DNA of 50,542 nucleotides from Akkermansiaceae bacterium (GCA_903908495.1 CAIVSK010000379.1:1-50542); one strand, 5' to 3'; counted from the stretch's first letter, positions 7,046-15,657 are shown. Notes: a model not told the origin generated them from the letters alone. Program-made: numbers and translations.

Positions 7046-10000
7046 TCAGAATCTCTCGCCATTGGCGGCGATCTCGAGCACCTCATTGAGGGTGGTCATG
7101 AATTGGTTGATGTCGATTGGTTTGGTTAGATAGCGGAGAAATCCTGCTTCGAGGCCGTTGGCGATATCGCGGGGGATGGCGTTGGCACTGAGGGCGACGA
7201 TGGGGATGTGCGCGGTGAGCGGATCGAGGCGGAGGAGTTGCATGGCGTCGATGCCGTTGATACCGGGCAGATTGATATCCATGAGGATGATATCCGGCAC
7301 GTTGACGCGAGCGAGGTTGATGCCGTCATTGCCATTTTGCGCGGTGAGCAGCCGCATGTCCGGGCGGCGTGCAATGAGGCGCTGGATGAGTCTGAGGTTG
7401 GCAGGGTTGTCCTCGACGTAGAGCAACAGGTGCGGGCGCTGTCCGTCGGGGAGTGGCACCGCGGCAGGGGTGGCGCATGCGGCTTTGATATATTCGGAAT
7501 GCGGGTCGGTGGCGACGACCAGGTCGATCCAAAACACGCTGCCGGTTCCAACACTGCTGGTCACGCCAATCTGGCCCTGCATGAGTTCAACCAGGCGTTT
7601 GCTAACCACCAGGCCGATGCCGGTACCTTCCTCGCCGCCGGCTTCCTGGCCGAGGCGGTTGAAGGGCTGGAACAATTGCGCAAGGTTCTCCGGCGATAGA
7701 CCCGCGCCTGTGTCTTTGACGTTGATGCGGATCCGGTCGGGAGCCATCGACACGCAGTCCACGTTGACCGCGCCGCCGGTCTGGTTGTATTTGATGGCGT
7801 TGGACAGCAGGTTGATGAGGACCTGTTTGACGCGGGTGTGGTCGGCCTTGATATAACAGGAATCGGCGAAGGACGGAAAGGTCATGGTGATGCCGCGCTT
7901 CAGTGCCTGAGGGGTAATCATGGCCTGGCATTCGATCAGGACGTCGGGTAGGGAGACGGGTTCGAGCGAAAGGGCGAGGCGGCCGGACTCGATGACGGCC
8001 AGGTCCAGGATTTCGTTGATGAGTTCAAGCAGATACCACCCGGCATGGAGGATCTGGTCGATGCTGTCCTTCTGGGACGCTGAGGGCGGCGGCGTGTCCC
8101 ACTCCATGAGTTGTGCGAAGCCGAGAATTGCGTTGAGTGGGGAGCGCAGTTCGTGACTCATGCTGGACAGGAAGGCGGACTTGGCCTGATTGGCCTTTTC
8201 CGCGGCGGTGGTGGCCTTTTCGAGTTCGATGGTGTTATCCAGTAGCGCCTGGTCGATGTTGTTGCGCTCGGTGACATCGCGGAACACCAAAACCGCGCCG
8301 ATGACCTTGCCATCGCGGTCGCGGATCGGCGCGCAACTGTCGGCGATATCGCATTCGCTGCCATGGCGTGCGATCAGGACGGTGTGGTTGGCCAGTGCTT
8401 GGATCGTCTCACGCGTATGGGTTTCGCTCACTTGGATGGTGGCGGGCGCGCGGGTTTGCTTGTTGATGATGTGAAAGATCTCGTCAACCGCGCGGCCGGT
8501 GGCCTGGGCCTGGGTCCAGCCGGTGAGTTTTTCGGCGAGAGGGTTGAGCAGGGTGACGCGCGCTTCGGCATCGGTGGCAATGACCGCGTCGCCGATGGAA
8601 TTGAGGGTGACAGCAAGTTTTTCCTCACTGATTTGCAAGGTGAGGTTGGCTTGTTTGAGTTGGCGGTGGGTTTCCGCCTGGATTTTGAGCCACTGCTGGC
8701 GTTCGGCTTCGACCTGTTTGCGGGCGGTGTTGTCGGTGCCGATGAGCAGGTAGCCGATGATGCTGTTTTGGTCGTCGCGCAGGGCGGTGACCGAGACGAC
8801 AGCGGGGAAGCGGCTGCCGTCCTTGCGGATATATGTCAACTCATAGATGTCCTCGATGCCGCGGGAAGCCTTGAACACCAGGGCCTCAAAGCCGGGGGTG
8901 ATCGGCGTGCCCAGTTCGGTGCTGAGGGTGCTGGCGCGGGCGATGAGTTCCTGCGGGTCGGAGATATCTGCCGGTGAGATCCGATTGATCACATCGGTCG
9001 CGGTATAGCCTAACATGCGTTCGGCGCCGACGTTGAAGATCTGAATGACCCCGTTGGCGTCGGTGGCGATGCTGGAGAAATTGGCACTGTTGAAGATTGC
9101 GCTCTGCAAGGCGCCCGCCTTGAGCACCTCCGCGTCGATCTGCTTGCGCAGCGTCAGATCGCGCAGGATGCCGGTGAAGTAGCGCTCGCCACCGAGCCAC
9201 ATTTCGCTGGTGGCGACTTCTAACGGGAATAGCGAGCCGTCCTTGCGGCGGCCCTGCAGCTCGCGGCCGTGTCCGGGAGGCGGGGTGAGGGAATCGAAGT
9301 GCTGAGGGTCGATGAGTTCCGGGATAATCTGCGAGACGGGGTGTTCGCGCAATTCGGCGTCGGCATAGCCGAAGATCCGTTGTGCGGCGGAGTTGATGGT
9401 TTTGAGTTTACCGGTGCCGGCGTGGAGGGTGATGACGCCATCGACCACGGTGTTGAGGATGGTTTGGACCAGAGCCGAGCTGTCGCGCAGGGCTTGCTGC
9501 GCGGCATATTCCGCGGTGACGTTGCGGAACACCAACACCGCTCCGACCACCACGCCGTCGCGGTCGCGGATCGGCGCACAACTGTCGGCGATATCGCATT
9601 CACCGCCGTCGCGCGCCAGCAGCACGGTGTGATTGGCCAACCCTTGGATGGAGCCGTGCTCCAGCGCGGCCATGACCGGGATGGTGGCCGCGTGGCGGGA
9701 TTCCTTGTTGATGATGCGAAACACCTCGCCGACCGGTAGGCCCAGTGCCTGCGCCTGAGTCCAGCCGGTGAGTTGTTCGGCCACCGGATTGAGGCTCGTC
9801 ACGCAGGCATTGGCGTCGGTTGCCAACACGGCATCGCCGATCGACTTGAGGGTGACGGCGATATTTTCCTCACTGAGGCAGAGGGTGCGGTTGGCCTGCT
9901 GGAGTTGTTCATTGGCGTCCTCCTGCACCGCGAGCAGCTCGCGGGTTTTGAGGTGCAGCAAGTTTTCCAGCCGACGCCGGTAGTTTTGATAGATCATGAA

Positions 10001-10606
10001 CACCAAGCCCAGGGCCGCCAGCAGGGTGAGAAAGCTGGCGCTAACGATGAGGATGAAGAGCCGGCGCATGTTGGCTTGAAAGGCCTCCTCGCGTTGTGCC
10101 AGAGCGGTTTGCTCCAAGCCGATGATGCTGCCCACCTCGGAGCGAATCGAGTCCATCAACTGCTTGCCCTGCGGGCTTTTCAAATTGGCGGGGGCGGCAG
10201 TCATGTCGTTGTCGCGGCGCAGCGCGATGTTTTGTGCCAGATACGTCAATTTGTCCTCGATCAAGCCGGGCAGGGCGTCGAGATGGGGCGTGGCGGCCTT
10301 GATTTGGGATGTCTGGCGCAATTCGACCAAGTGGCTGCCGATGTGTTCGCGCACTGCCAGATACGGATCGAGAAATGTCTCGTCGCCAGTGAGCAGGAAG
10401 CCGCGCTGGCCGGTTTCCGCATCGATCAAGTCAGCCATCAGGTCTTTCGCGCAGTTGATGACCGCAGAGGTGTGCTTGCGGGCCTCGGCCGCGGCCGTGG
10501 TCTGGTGAAACGCCCAGATCGAGGGTGCTGCCACCAGTGCTACCAGCAGGGCCACGCCCGCAAGGGACGCCACCAGATTACGGACAATTCGTGGGGATTG
10601 ATTCAT
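7046..10606 (-). CDS. CHASE3 / multi-PAS hybrid histidine kinase with receiver domain
   Basis: The 1186-residue protein has a membrane segment at about 10-33, an extracytoplasmic CHASE3-like helical sensor (34-180, with LIDAETGQRGFLLTG) and a second membrane segment at about 183-205. Four PAS modules follow (about 245-370, 375-490, 500-632, 660-785), then HisKA with His818 in SMSHELRSPLN, HATPase_c (N-box NLLSNAIKY near 932, DTGAGL, GTGIGL near 994) and a C-terminal receiver with Asp1110 and Lys1162. It has no DNA-binding output, so phosphate probably passes to another protein such as the NarL-type regulator next door. PAS 1 and 4 are close copies of each other. ATG start; repeat D is 88 bases upstream; monocistronic. 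Confidence 0.9.
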   Translation of the reverse strand: MNQSPRIVRNLVASLAGVALLVALVAAPSIWAFHQTTAAAEARKHTSAVINCAKDLMADLIDAETGQRGFLLTGDETFLDPYLAVREHIGSHLVELRQTSQIKAATPHLDALPGLIEDKLTYLAQNIALRRDNDMTAAPANLKSPQGKQLMDSIRSEVGSIIGLEQTALAQREEAFQANMRRLFILIVSASFLTLLAALGLVFMIYQNYRRRLENLLHLKTRELLAVQEDANEQLQQANRTLCLSEENIAVTLKSIGDAVLATDANACVTSLNPVAEQLTGWTQAQALGLPVGEVFRIINKESRHAATIPVMAALEHGSIQGLANHTVLLARDGGECDIADSCAPIRDRDGVVVGAVLVFRNVTAEYAAQQALRDSSALVQTILNTVVDGVITLHAGTGKLKTINSAAQRIFGYADAELREHPVSQIIPELIDPQHFDSLTPPPGHGRELQGRRKDGSLFPLEVATSEMWLGGERYFTGILRDLTLRKQIDAEVLKAGALQSAIFNSANFSSIATDANGVIQIFNVGAERMLGYTATDVINRISPADISDPQELIARASTLSTELGTPITPGFEALVFKASRGIEDIYELTYIRKDGSRFPAVVSVTALRDDQNSIIGYLLIGTDNTARKQVEAERQQWLKIQAETHRQLKQANLTLQISEEKLAVTLNSIGDAVIATDAEARVTLLNPLAEKLTGWTQAQATGRAVDEIFHIINKQTRAPATIQVSETHTRETIQALANHTVLIARHGSECDIADSCAPIRDRDGKVIGAVLVFRDVTERNNIDQALLDNTIELEKATTAAEKANQAKSAFLSSMSHELRSPLNAILGFAQLMEWDTPPPSASQKDSIDQILHAGWYLLELINEILDLAVIESGRLALSLEPVSLPDVLIECQAMITPQALKRGITMTFPSFADSCYIKADHTRVKQVLINLLSNAIKYNQTGGAVNVDCVSMAPDRIRINVKDTGAGLSPENLAQLFQPFNRLGQEAGGEEGTGIGLVVSKRLVELMQGQIGVTSSVGTGSVFWIDLVVATDPHSEYIKAACATPAAVPLPDGQRPHLLLYVEDNPANLRLIQRLIARRPDMRLLTAQNGNDGINLARVNVPDIILMDINLPGINGIDAMQLLRLDPLTAHIPIVALSANAIPRDIANGLEAGFLRYLTKPIDINQFMTTLNEVLEIAANGERF

Positions 10607-10693
10607 ACAAATGGGAGGTCATAGAGGTGGGCTTAGGCGGGGCTGCTGAGCGACGCCGTGCCACGACGGTACGGGCGGCTGAGGGCGAAAACC

Positions 10694-10711
10694 ATGGGGT
10701 GTTCACCCCAC
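10694..10711 (-). promoter_or_regulatory. Island inverted repeat D (upstream of the hybrid kinase gene)
   Basis: The plus strand reads ATGGGGTGTTCACCCCAC. This copy contains a perfect 14-bp palindrome GGGGTGTTCACCCC apart from its central bases. It is 88 bases before the kinase start. Confidence 0.65.
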
Positions 10712-10862
10712 GCGGGCATGCGCTCGGAATGCGGTACGGTATTTTGCGCCTGCGGGAGTGTCGGCGAGCCTCCTGAGTCCTTGAAGTGTCCTTGAAATGT
10801 CAAAGAGGGTGTGGTTAGGTCGAATTCCTTGTCTTGGGTCTTGGATCTGAGGCGATGCCTTG

Positions 10863-11540
10863 CTAGAGAATGGTGAGCTGCACGCTGCTTTCGATGATGC
10901 CCGCGGAGATGGCGTAACGGGTGAGGCTGGCGGTATCGTGGATATTGAGTTTTTCCATGACCTTTTGGCGGTGTTTCTCCACGGTTTTGATGCTGATGTG
11001 GAGTTCGTCGGCGGTTTCCTTGTTGGCCTTGCCCTCAGCGATGAGTTGGAGCACTTCCATTTCGCGCGAGGTGAGGTGGGCGGCGTCTTTTTTCGGCAGG
11101 TCGCCGATGGCTTTGGCGCGGCGCTGGTGGTGGTAGCGGCGCTTGGAGATGCTCGGGCTGAAAAACGGATGGCCCTTGCAGATCTCGCGGATCGCTGCGG
11201 CCAGCACATTCGAGGCTGTCTGTTTGATCAGATAGCCCGCCGCGCCCAAATTCATCGCCTGCTCGACGTAGGCGTCGTCGCCATGTGCGGAGAGGATGAG
11301 CACGCGGGTCGCCGGCTTGGCATGCAGGATCTGGCGGGTGGCCTCCAAGCCATTGAGCAGCGGCATGGCGATGTCCATGACCACCACATCGGGAGCCAAA
11401 GTGGCTGCCAGCGCCACCGCCTGGCGGCCGTTCTCCGCCTCGCCGACGATGTGGATGTCGTGTTCCAGCTTCAATAAGGCCAACAAGCCCTCGCGGACGA
11501 TCATGTGGTCTTCAGCTAATAATACGGTGATGGGATTCAT
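10863..11540 (-). CDS. NarL/LuxR-family response regulator
   Basis: The 225-residue protein has a receiver domain (about 1-120; Asp56 in VVVMDIAMP, conserved Lys in AAGYLIKQ near 106) and a C-terminal LuxR-type helix-turn-helix (about 155-210; LTSREMEVLQLIAEGKANKE and TVEKHRQKVMEKLNI). It is a phosphorylation-controlled transcription factor. The ATG overlaps the stop of the upstream kinase gene as ATGA, so translation is coupled and the two form a classic pair. Since this class of regulator binds inverted repeats, it is the best local candidate for the factor that reads the GGGGTG-CACCCC motif of this island; that link is inference. Confidence 0.9.
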   Translation of the reverse strand: MNPITVLLAEDHMIVREGLLALLKLEHDIHIVGEAENGRQAVALAATLAPDVVVMDIAMPLLNGLEATRQILHAKPATRVLILSAHGDDAYVEQAMNLGAAGYLIKQTASNVLAAAIREICKGHPFFSPSISKRRYHHQRRAKAIGDLPKKDAAHLTSREMEVLQLIAEGKANKETADELHISIKTVEKHRQKVMEKLNIHDTASLTRYAISAGIIESSVQLTIL

Positions 11541-12715
11541 GAGGTTTGCAGGGAGGGCAGGTTGGATTTTTCGAACGAAGGCGGTGATGGATGGGGCGTT
11601 TGCGGTGGAATGTCCAGCCGCACGGTGGTGCTATGGCCCGGGGCGGAGAATACGGCAAAGGTACCGCCGAACATCTCGACGCGCTCCCGCATGCCCAGCA
11701 GGCCCAGTCGGTTGTGCTTGGGGGCAGCGGCGTTGCCGGTGACTTCAAAGCCTTGGCCGTTGTCGGTGATGGTCATGCGGATGTGGTCGTCGAGCGATTC
11801 GATGCATACCTCCACCCGGCTTGCCTTGGCATGGCGGGCGACGTTGGTGAGCGCCTCCTGGGCGACTCGATAGAGCATGGTTCGCAGCGTGCCGTCGGCT
11901 TCCTCGATGGCGGCGAACACCTTGAGGGATCCGCGAATGCCGGTGTCTTCCATGAAACCTTTCAGGAATGCCTGGAGGGCGGGGATCAGGCCGAGGTCGT
12001 CCAGCAGGGTGGGGCGCAGCTCGCGCGCAAAGCGATGCACGATGTCGACGGATTTCTCCACCATGCGTTGGGTGCTGGCGATCTGTTTGTGCAGTTCGGC
12101 GGTGCTGGTGGTGGACTCGGCTTTCAAGGCGGCCAGCCGCACATTGATTCCGGTGAGAGTCTGGGCGATGACGTCATGGAGTTCACGGCTGATTTTGCGG
12201 CGTTCCTCTTCCTGCACGGAGAGCAATTGGCGCGACAGGTGGCGCAACTCCTCCTGCATCTGTTGCGATTTCTCCAGCAAATCAATCGTGGTCAGTTCGC
12301 TGGCCCGCAGCGACTCTTCAACCGCTTTGCGCTGGAGAATTTCCTGTTTCAACTCCTCGACCGAGTCGGCCAGTTCGAGGGTGCGCTGGCTGAGGGTCTT
12401 GACGATCTGGTTGAGGTGGGCGTTGGCCTCCCGCGCGCCACGATGGGTCTGCTCGATGGGGGTGATGGCTTCCGCGAAGAACAATCCCGCTCGTCCCAGC
12501 AGGCTGTTGTTGGTGCTGGCGGAGTAGGTGGGCAGTACCAGCGACACCAGGGCGATCTCGTGAATCCTGGCCATGTCCAGCGTCTCGAGCCCGAGGGTCA
12601 TGGCGTGGCGGCCCAGATCGCGTGCCGACTCAAGGTCCGTACCGGCCCCTTGGGTGAGTTGCTGCCGCAGTGCCAATTGATAGAGTTGCGACAACTCCGT
12701 CCGCTTATCGTTCAT
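11537..12715 (-). CDS. HisKA_3 sensor histidine kinase with RsbU_N-like N-terminus
   Basis: The start is set at the ATG at 12713-12715 (MNDKRTELSQLY), giving 392 residues; upstream in-frame sequence is a shadow of the next gene. The N-terminal helical region (about 20-95; GLETLDMARIHEIAL, AEAITPIEQTH) resembles the RsbU N-terminal/partner-binding type. A coiled coil (95-170), HisKA_3 with His180 in RELHDVIAQTL and a NarX-type ATPase (281-370; EALTNVARHA, DNGQGF, GLLGMRERVE) follow. There are no membrane segments, so it is cytoplasmic. It overlaps the upstream paralogue by 11 bases and the downstream regulator by 4 bases: a three-gene coupled operon. Confidence 0.85.
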   Translation of the reverse strand: MNDKRTELSQLYQLALRQQLTQGAGTDLESARDLGRHAMTLGLETLDMARIHEIALVSLVLPTYSASTNNSLLGRAGLFFAEAITPIEQTHRGAREANAHLNQIVKTLSQRTLELADSVEELKQEILQRKAVEESLRASELTTIDLLEKSQQMQEELRHLSRQLLSVQEEERRKISRELHDVIAQTLTGINVRLAALKAESTTSTAELHKQIASTQRMVEKSVDIVHRFARELRPTLLDDLGLIPALQAFLKGFMEDTGIRGSLKVFAAIEEADGTLRTMLYRVAQEALTNVARHAKASRVEVCIESLDDHIRMTITDNGQGFEVTGNAAAPKHNRLGLLGMRERVEMFGGTFAVFSAPGHSTTVRLDIPPQTPHPSPPSFEKSNLPSLQTS

Positions 12716-13427
12716 GCTGGTTGCTGAATTCATGGATGAGGCGGCTGAGGATTTGCGCGGAGTCTTCCACCAGTCTCTGGGTGGCGGCGATCTCGCGGGC
12801 GAGGGCGGCATGGTTGGCGGCGAGGTCCTTTTTCAATGTCTGGATGCGTATGTTGATACCGAGCAATGTCTGGGTAATCTCGTCATTGAGGAGGAGGCTC
12901 ATCCTGTGTCGTTCGGCTTCGGTGGCGGTGATGATTTGGTGGGCCATGAGCTGCAGATGTCGCTCGAGGGTGCGTGTCTCCTTGAGCAATTGGCTGGACG
13001 CGCGCTGGCTACGCCGGAGGCCGTCCTCCGTCTCTGTGCGCTCCGCCACTTGGTGTTGCAGTTCGCTGTTGGCATCCGCCAGCTTGTGCATGCGCTCGTC
13101 CAGCGTGGCGTGCAGTTGTTGCAAGTCCGCGTTGGTCTTGTGGGCTGCCTGATGCGTCTCCTCGATCGGGGTGATGGCCTCGGTGAAAAACGCCGCCGCC
13201 CGCGCGCTCAGGTCCCTGTGCTCGGCTGAGGTGCCGTCCTGTGCCAGCAGTTGGGCCAGCGCGCGCTCGTGGATCCGGGCTAAATCCAACGTCTCCAGGC
13301 CGTTGGCGACCACCTCCTGGCCAATCGCACGGGCGGCCAGCAGGCTCGCCTGGGGGTCTTGACCGAAATGATTTCTCAGTGCTGCCAGGTAGGTGTCTGC
13401 CAGCCGGTTTGAGGGGGAATTGTGCAT
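12705..13427 (-). CDS. Kinase-like paralogue lacking phospho-His and ATPase domain (putative dimer partner)
   Basis: The ATG at 13425-13427 (MHNSPSN) is preferred to an upstream TTG; length is 240 residues. It aligns along its length with the first 240 residues of the downstream kinase: GLETLDLARIHERAL and FTEAITPIEETH in the N-terminal domain, then a coiled coil, then a HisKA_3-like helix AERHRMSLLLNDEITQTLLG. In that helix the phospho-acceptor His is Asn181 (LLND against ELHD). The protein ends before any ATPase domain. This looks like a deliberate pseudo-kinase able to form the dimer interface but not to be phosphorylated. It is the first gene of the operon; repeat E is 107 bases upstream. 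Confidence 0.75.
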   Translation of the reverse strand: MHNSPSNRLADTYLAALRNHFGQDPQASLLAARAIGQEVVANGLETLDLARIHERALAQLLAQDGTSAEHRDLSARAAAFFTEAITPIEETHQAAHKTNADLQQLHATLDERMHKLADANSELQHQVAERTETEDGLRRSQRASSQLLKETRTLERHLQLMAHQIITATEAERHRMSLLLNDEITQTLLGINIRIQTLKKDLAANHAALAREIAATQRLVEDSAQILSRLIHEFSNQHER

Positions 13428-13533
13428 GCTCGCGATCAAATGCGGAGAGGATCACCTGCAAATCATGGTGATGAGTATCTTCGCGTTGTGACTTTGTTCA
13501 AGGGCAATGTGGCACGCTGGCGGGCGCTTGCAC

Positions 13534-13550
13534 ATGGGGTGTTACCCTAC
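13534..13550 (-). promoter_or_regulatory. Island inverted repeat E (upstream of the pseudo-kinase/kinase/regulator operon)
   Basis: The plus strand reads ATGGGGTGTTACCCTAC. It is 107 bases before the pseudo-kinase start. Its presence here would mean the operon encoding the candidate regulator is itself under the motif (autoregulation, inferred). Confidence 0.6.
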
Positions 13551-13620
13551 CACGCGCCGGAGTGTGGCAACCCCACCGGTTGCCGCGGCCTGCCCGCGCC
13601 TCGCCTCAGCTAGCACGCCC

Positions 13621-13731
13621 TCAGGCGGCGCGGCGACGGCTTTGGCGCAGGGAATCCACGACCGTCAGGCACAACACCATCCAAGCGAGGTCCGCCGCAG
13701 CGGCACCCAGCACATCGCTCAGGATCGACAC
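13621..13731 (-). CDS. Possible 36-residue membrane peptide
   Basis: A GTG start at 13729-13731, preceded by GGGA, opens a 36-codon frame reading VSILSDVLGAAAADLAWMVL, then CLTVVDSLRQSRRRAA. It has one hydrophobic helix and a basic C-terminus, the look of a small single-pass membrane protein. It lies 38 bases past the PRC-barrel stop in the same direction. Evidence is composition only; it could be chance. Confidence 0.3.
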   Translation of the reverse strand: MSILSDVLGAAAADLAWMVLCLTVVDSLRQSRRRAA

Positions 13732-13769
13732 TCCCGAGCGCTAGATGGCCTGTCACCAAGTCGGTGGGT

Positions 13770-14552
13770 TCACGCTCCATGGGCGTCGAAGGCGGGCATG
13801 GCGGCGGTTTCATTCATCCAGTAGCCTTCGCGCTTGTAATGGCGGTGTAGATTGGTCTCATAATCCCGGTCCAGCAGGGACGCCTCCGTGTATTCCGGCG
13901 CGCCCTGGATCGCCTCACGGGACAGGTTGACAAAGACTTTCATGGTGTCCCAACTCACCCGCTGGATCCATTGCGGGGCAATCAGGACGCGTCTTCCAGG
14001 CCACCAGTTGCGGGTGTCCAGAATCAGATATCGGATCTCCCAACTTTCGACGTCGATAATGAAATCATTGACGTGGCCGATCTCGCCGTCGTTGGCTTGG
14101 ATGTGGTGGCCCGTTACGTCACGGGTGCTGCGCAAATGTGGATCCCACGCCTTTTCCCCACCGCTGGAGCTCTGTGAGTGCAGGAGGTCCCGCATGATGA
14201 ATGGATAGGTTCCTCGGATGTAGGGGCCGCTCCAATACATGGGCCAGCCGTAATACCCGTGGTAGGCTTCCTCGAATTGGCGCGAGACAGGCTTGTCAGT
14301 CGCCAGCGACGGGCTCTCCTCGATCTGATGCTTGGTTAGGTTGGTGCCGATGGTTTGCTCGTCCTCGAACACGCCAGTGAGCGAGTTGGGGGAAATGAGT
14401 ACCTGGCGGCCGCGCAGCCAATTGCCGGTGTCGGCGATCAGATAGCGAATGGTCCAGTGCGCGTCATCGAAGTAGAATTGCTCCACCCTGCCGATCTCTC
14501 CGTCGAGTCCGTGTAACGTGTATCCCTTGAGTGTCTTGGCTTTGATTAACAT
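13770..14552 (-). CDS. Two-domain PRC-barrel protein
   Basis: The 260-residue protein contains two PRC-barrel-like domains: residues about 1-75 (LHGLDGEIGRVEQFYFDD, IRYLIADTGNWLRGRQVLISP) and about 135-215 (QANDGEIGHVNDFIIDVE, IRYLILDTRNWWPGRRVLIAP). A Tyr/Trp-rich linker (YHGYYGWPMYWSGPY) joins them. PRC barrels mediate protein or RNA contacts; such two-domain cytosolic proteins are common among bacterial stress genes but their activity is unknown. ATG start overlaps the grpE stop by 7 bases, so the two are translationally coupled in the unit headed by repeat F. Confidence 0.8.
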   Translation of the reverse strand: MLIKAKTLKGYTLHGLDGEIGRVEQFYFDDAHWTIRYLIADTGNWLRGRQVLISPNSLTGVFEDEQTIGTNLTKHQIEESPSLATDKPVSRQFEEAYHGYYGWPMYWSGPYIRGTYPFIMRDLLHSQSSSGGEKAWDPHLRSTRDVTGHHIQANDGEIGHVNDFIIDVESWEIRYLILDTRNWWPGRRVLIAPQWIQRVSWDTMKVFVNLSREAIQGAPEYTEASLLDRDYETNLHRHYKREGYWMNETAAMPAFDAHGA

Positions 14553-15106
14553 AATGGTGGTTTGCTGGTTGGAGTGGGTTGGCTGGGTGCGGGCATCGGA
14601 TGAGACAGGTCGTTGACCACCACGCGTGCGGGCCGCAGGAGGGTGTCGCCTTGGCGGTAGCCCCGCTGGAACACCTCGAGGATCGCGTGATCGGCGTGGG
14701 CCGGGTCATTGCGCTGTGCAATCGCCTCATGCTGGCTGGGGTCGAACGCGTGGCCGACGATGTCCTCGGAGATGATGCCGTGCTGATTGAGCAATAGCCG
14801 CAATTGCTGCAAGGTCATGGCGACTCCCTGGTGGATTTGCGGCGAGCCGGGGGCGGCACCGGAGGCCAGGGCCCGTTCCAGATTGTCGATGACGGGCAAT
14901 AATTCAAGGATCAACGAGGTCTTTTGCGCGGCTGCGCGCGCCTCGCCGTCCTGCCTCGTGCGCCGTTTGAAATTCTCGAAGTCGGCCGCCAGTCGCAGGT
15001 ACAAATCCTGCTGCGCCGCGAGTTCGTTGCGCAGCGTGTCCTCGGCGGTGGGAGTTGTCTCGCCGGTGGCGGCAGGGGGCGGGGGACGGTGGGCTCTATG
15101 TTGCAT
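14546..15106 (-). CDS. grpE: GrpE nucleotide exchange factor
   Basis: The 186-residue protein has a charged/proline N-terminus, a long helix (about 20-60; ELAAQQDLYLRLAADFENFKRR, the GrpE dimer helix) and a C-terminal beta domain with HAFDPSQHEAIA and FQRGYRQGDTLLRPARVVV. GrpE releases ADP from DnaK. Length is normal for the family. ATG start. It is unusual in standing apart from dnaK, coupled to a PRC-barrel gene; together with the J-protein 8 kb away it could be a second, stress-specific set of DnaK partners. Repeat F lies 197 bases upstream. Confidence 0.9.
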   Translation of the reverse strand: MQHRAHRPPPPAATGETTPTAEDTLRNELAAQQDLYLRLAADFENFKRRTRQDGEARAAAQKTSLILELLPVIDNLERALASGAAPGSPQIHQGVAMTLQQLRLLLNQHGIISEDIVGHAFDPSQHEAIAQRNDPAHADHAILEVFQRGYRQGDTLLRPARVVVNDLSHPMPAPSQPTPTSKPPLC

Positions 15107-15420
15107 GAGTTCAGTGGGTCTGGAATCCTCAGGGGGGGCATCGCAGGCGAAGTGGCCGGGAATTGGATAGATTTGTTGGCGGCCCTTCGGCCCCGGTGTG
15201 GGCGTGTTAGATGGCGACGACGGAGTTGTTGGGTCTCATGATGAGGAGCGTGGGATTTGACTGCGACCTGCCGCAGACTATCCCGTTTGGCGGGCGCATG
15301 CCATGGGGTGTTCACCCCAACCGGCGGACGTGCTGGAGCATCGAACACGATAGGTGCATGTTGTCCCGGACGTTGGGGCTGCGCCCGAAGATCCCGCCGT
15401 GGCCGGTGCTTCCGCTGGTC
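15107..15420. other. Intergenic region with repeat F, no gene seen
   Basis: These 314 bases between grpE and the small membrane gene hold inverted repeat F at 15303-15320. Reading both strands I find no frame with credible protein composition; a 10-codon frame near 15240 is not supported. Confidence 0.5.
15303..15320 (-). promoter_or_regulatory. Island inverted repeat F (upstream of grpE)
   Basis: The plus strand reads ATGGGGTGTTCACCCCAA, identical over 17 bases to repeat D. It is 197 bases before the grpE start, the longest distance of the set. Confidence 0.6.
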
Positions 15421-15657
15421 CTAATAGTATTGCTGGATCATCAGTGAGTCCTGTTCAGCGGGAACGGTTGGGGGTGGCTGCGGCTTCTGTTCGAGGGCCG
15501 CAATGGTTTCCTCGAGGGTGACGCACCGATGCACCGATCTATCAAATGATGGGTCCTTGCTCTCGCATGGCACCATGCTGAGTGCTACGATGCCAAGCGC
15601 GCTCGCCGTCAGGGTCGCCACTAACACATGGATGTAGAGGATTCGGTTGTTTTTCAT
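15421..15657 (-). CDS. Small single-pass membrane protein of unknown function
   Basis: The start is taken at the ATG at 15655-15657 (MKNNRILYIHVLVATLTASA), since the upstream extension is not protein-like. The 78-residue product has one hydrophobic segment (about 7-28), a Cys shortly after it (VPCES) and a polar, proline-containing C-terminus (EQKPQPPPTVPAEQDS). It may be an anchored periplasmic peptide; no family recognised. Repeat G is only 43 bases upstream, so it is probably a one-gene unit of the regulon. Confidence 0.6.
   Translation of the reverse strand: MKNNRILYIHVLVATLTASALGIVALSMVPCESKDPSFDRSVHRCVTLEETIAALEQKPQPPPTVPAEQDSLMIQQYY

Noticed and set aside
13510..13535. A sigma-54 promoter (TGGCAC ... 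TTGC) near repeat E
   Set aside because: The spacing between the two boxes is about 12 bases instead of 5, and no sigma-54 activator is seen.
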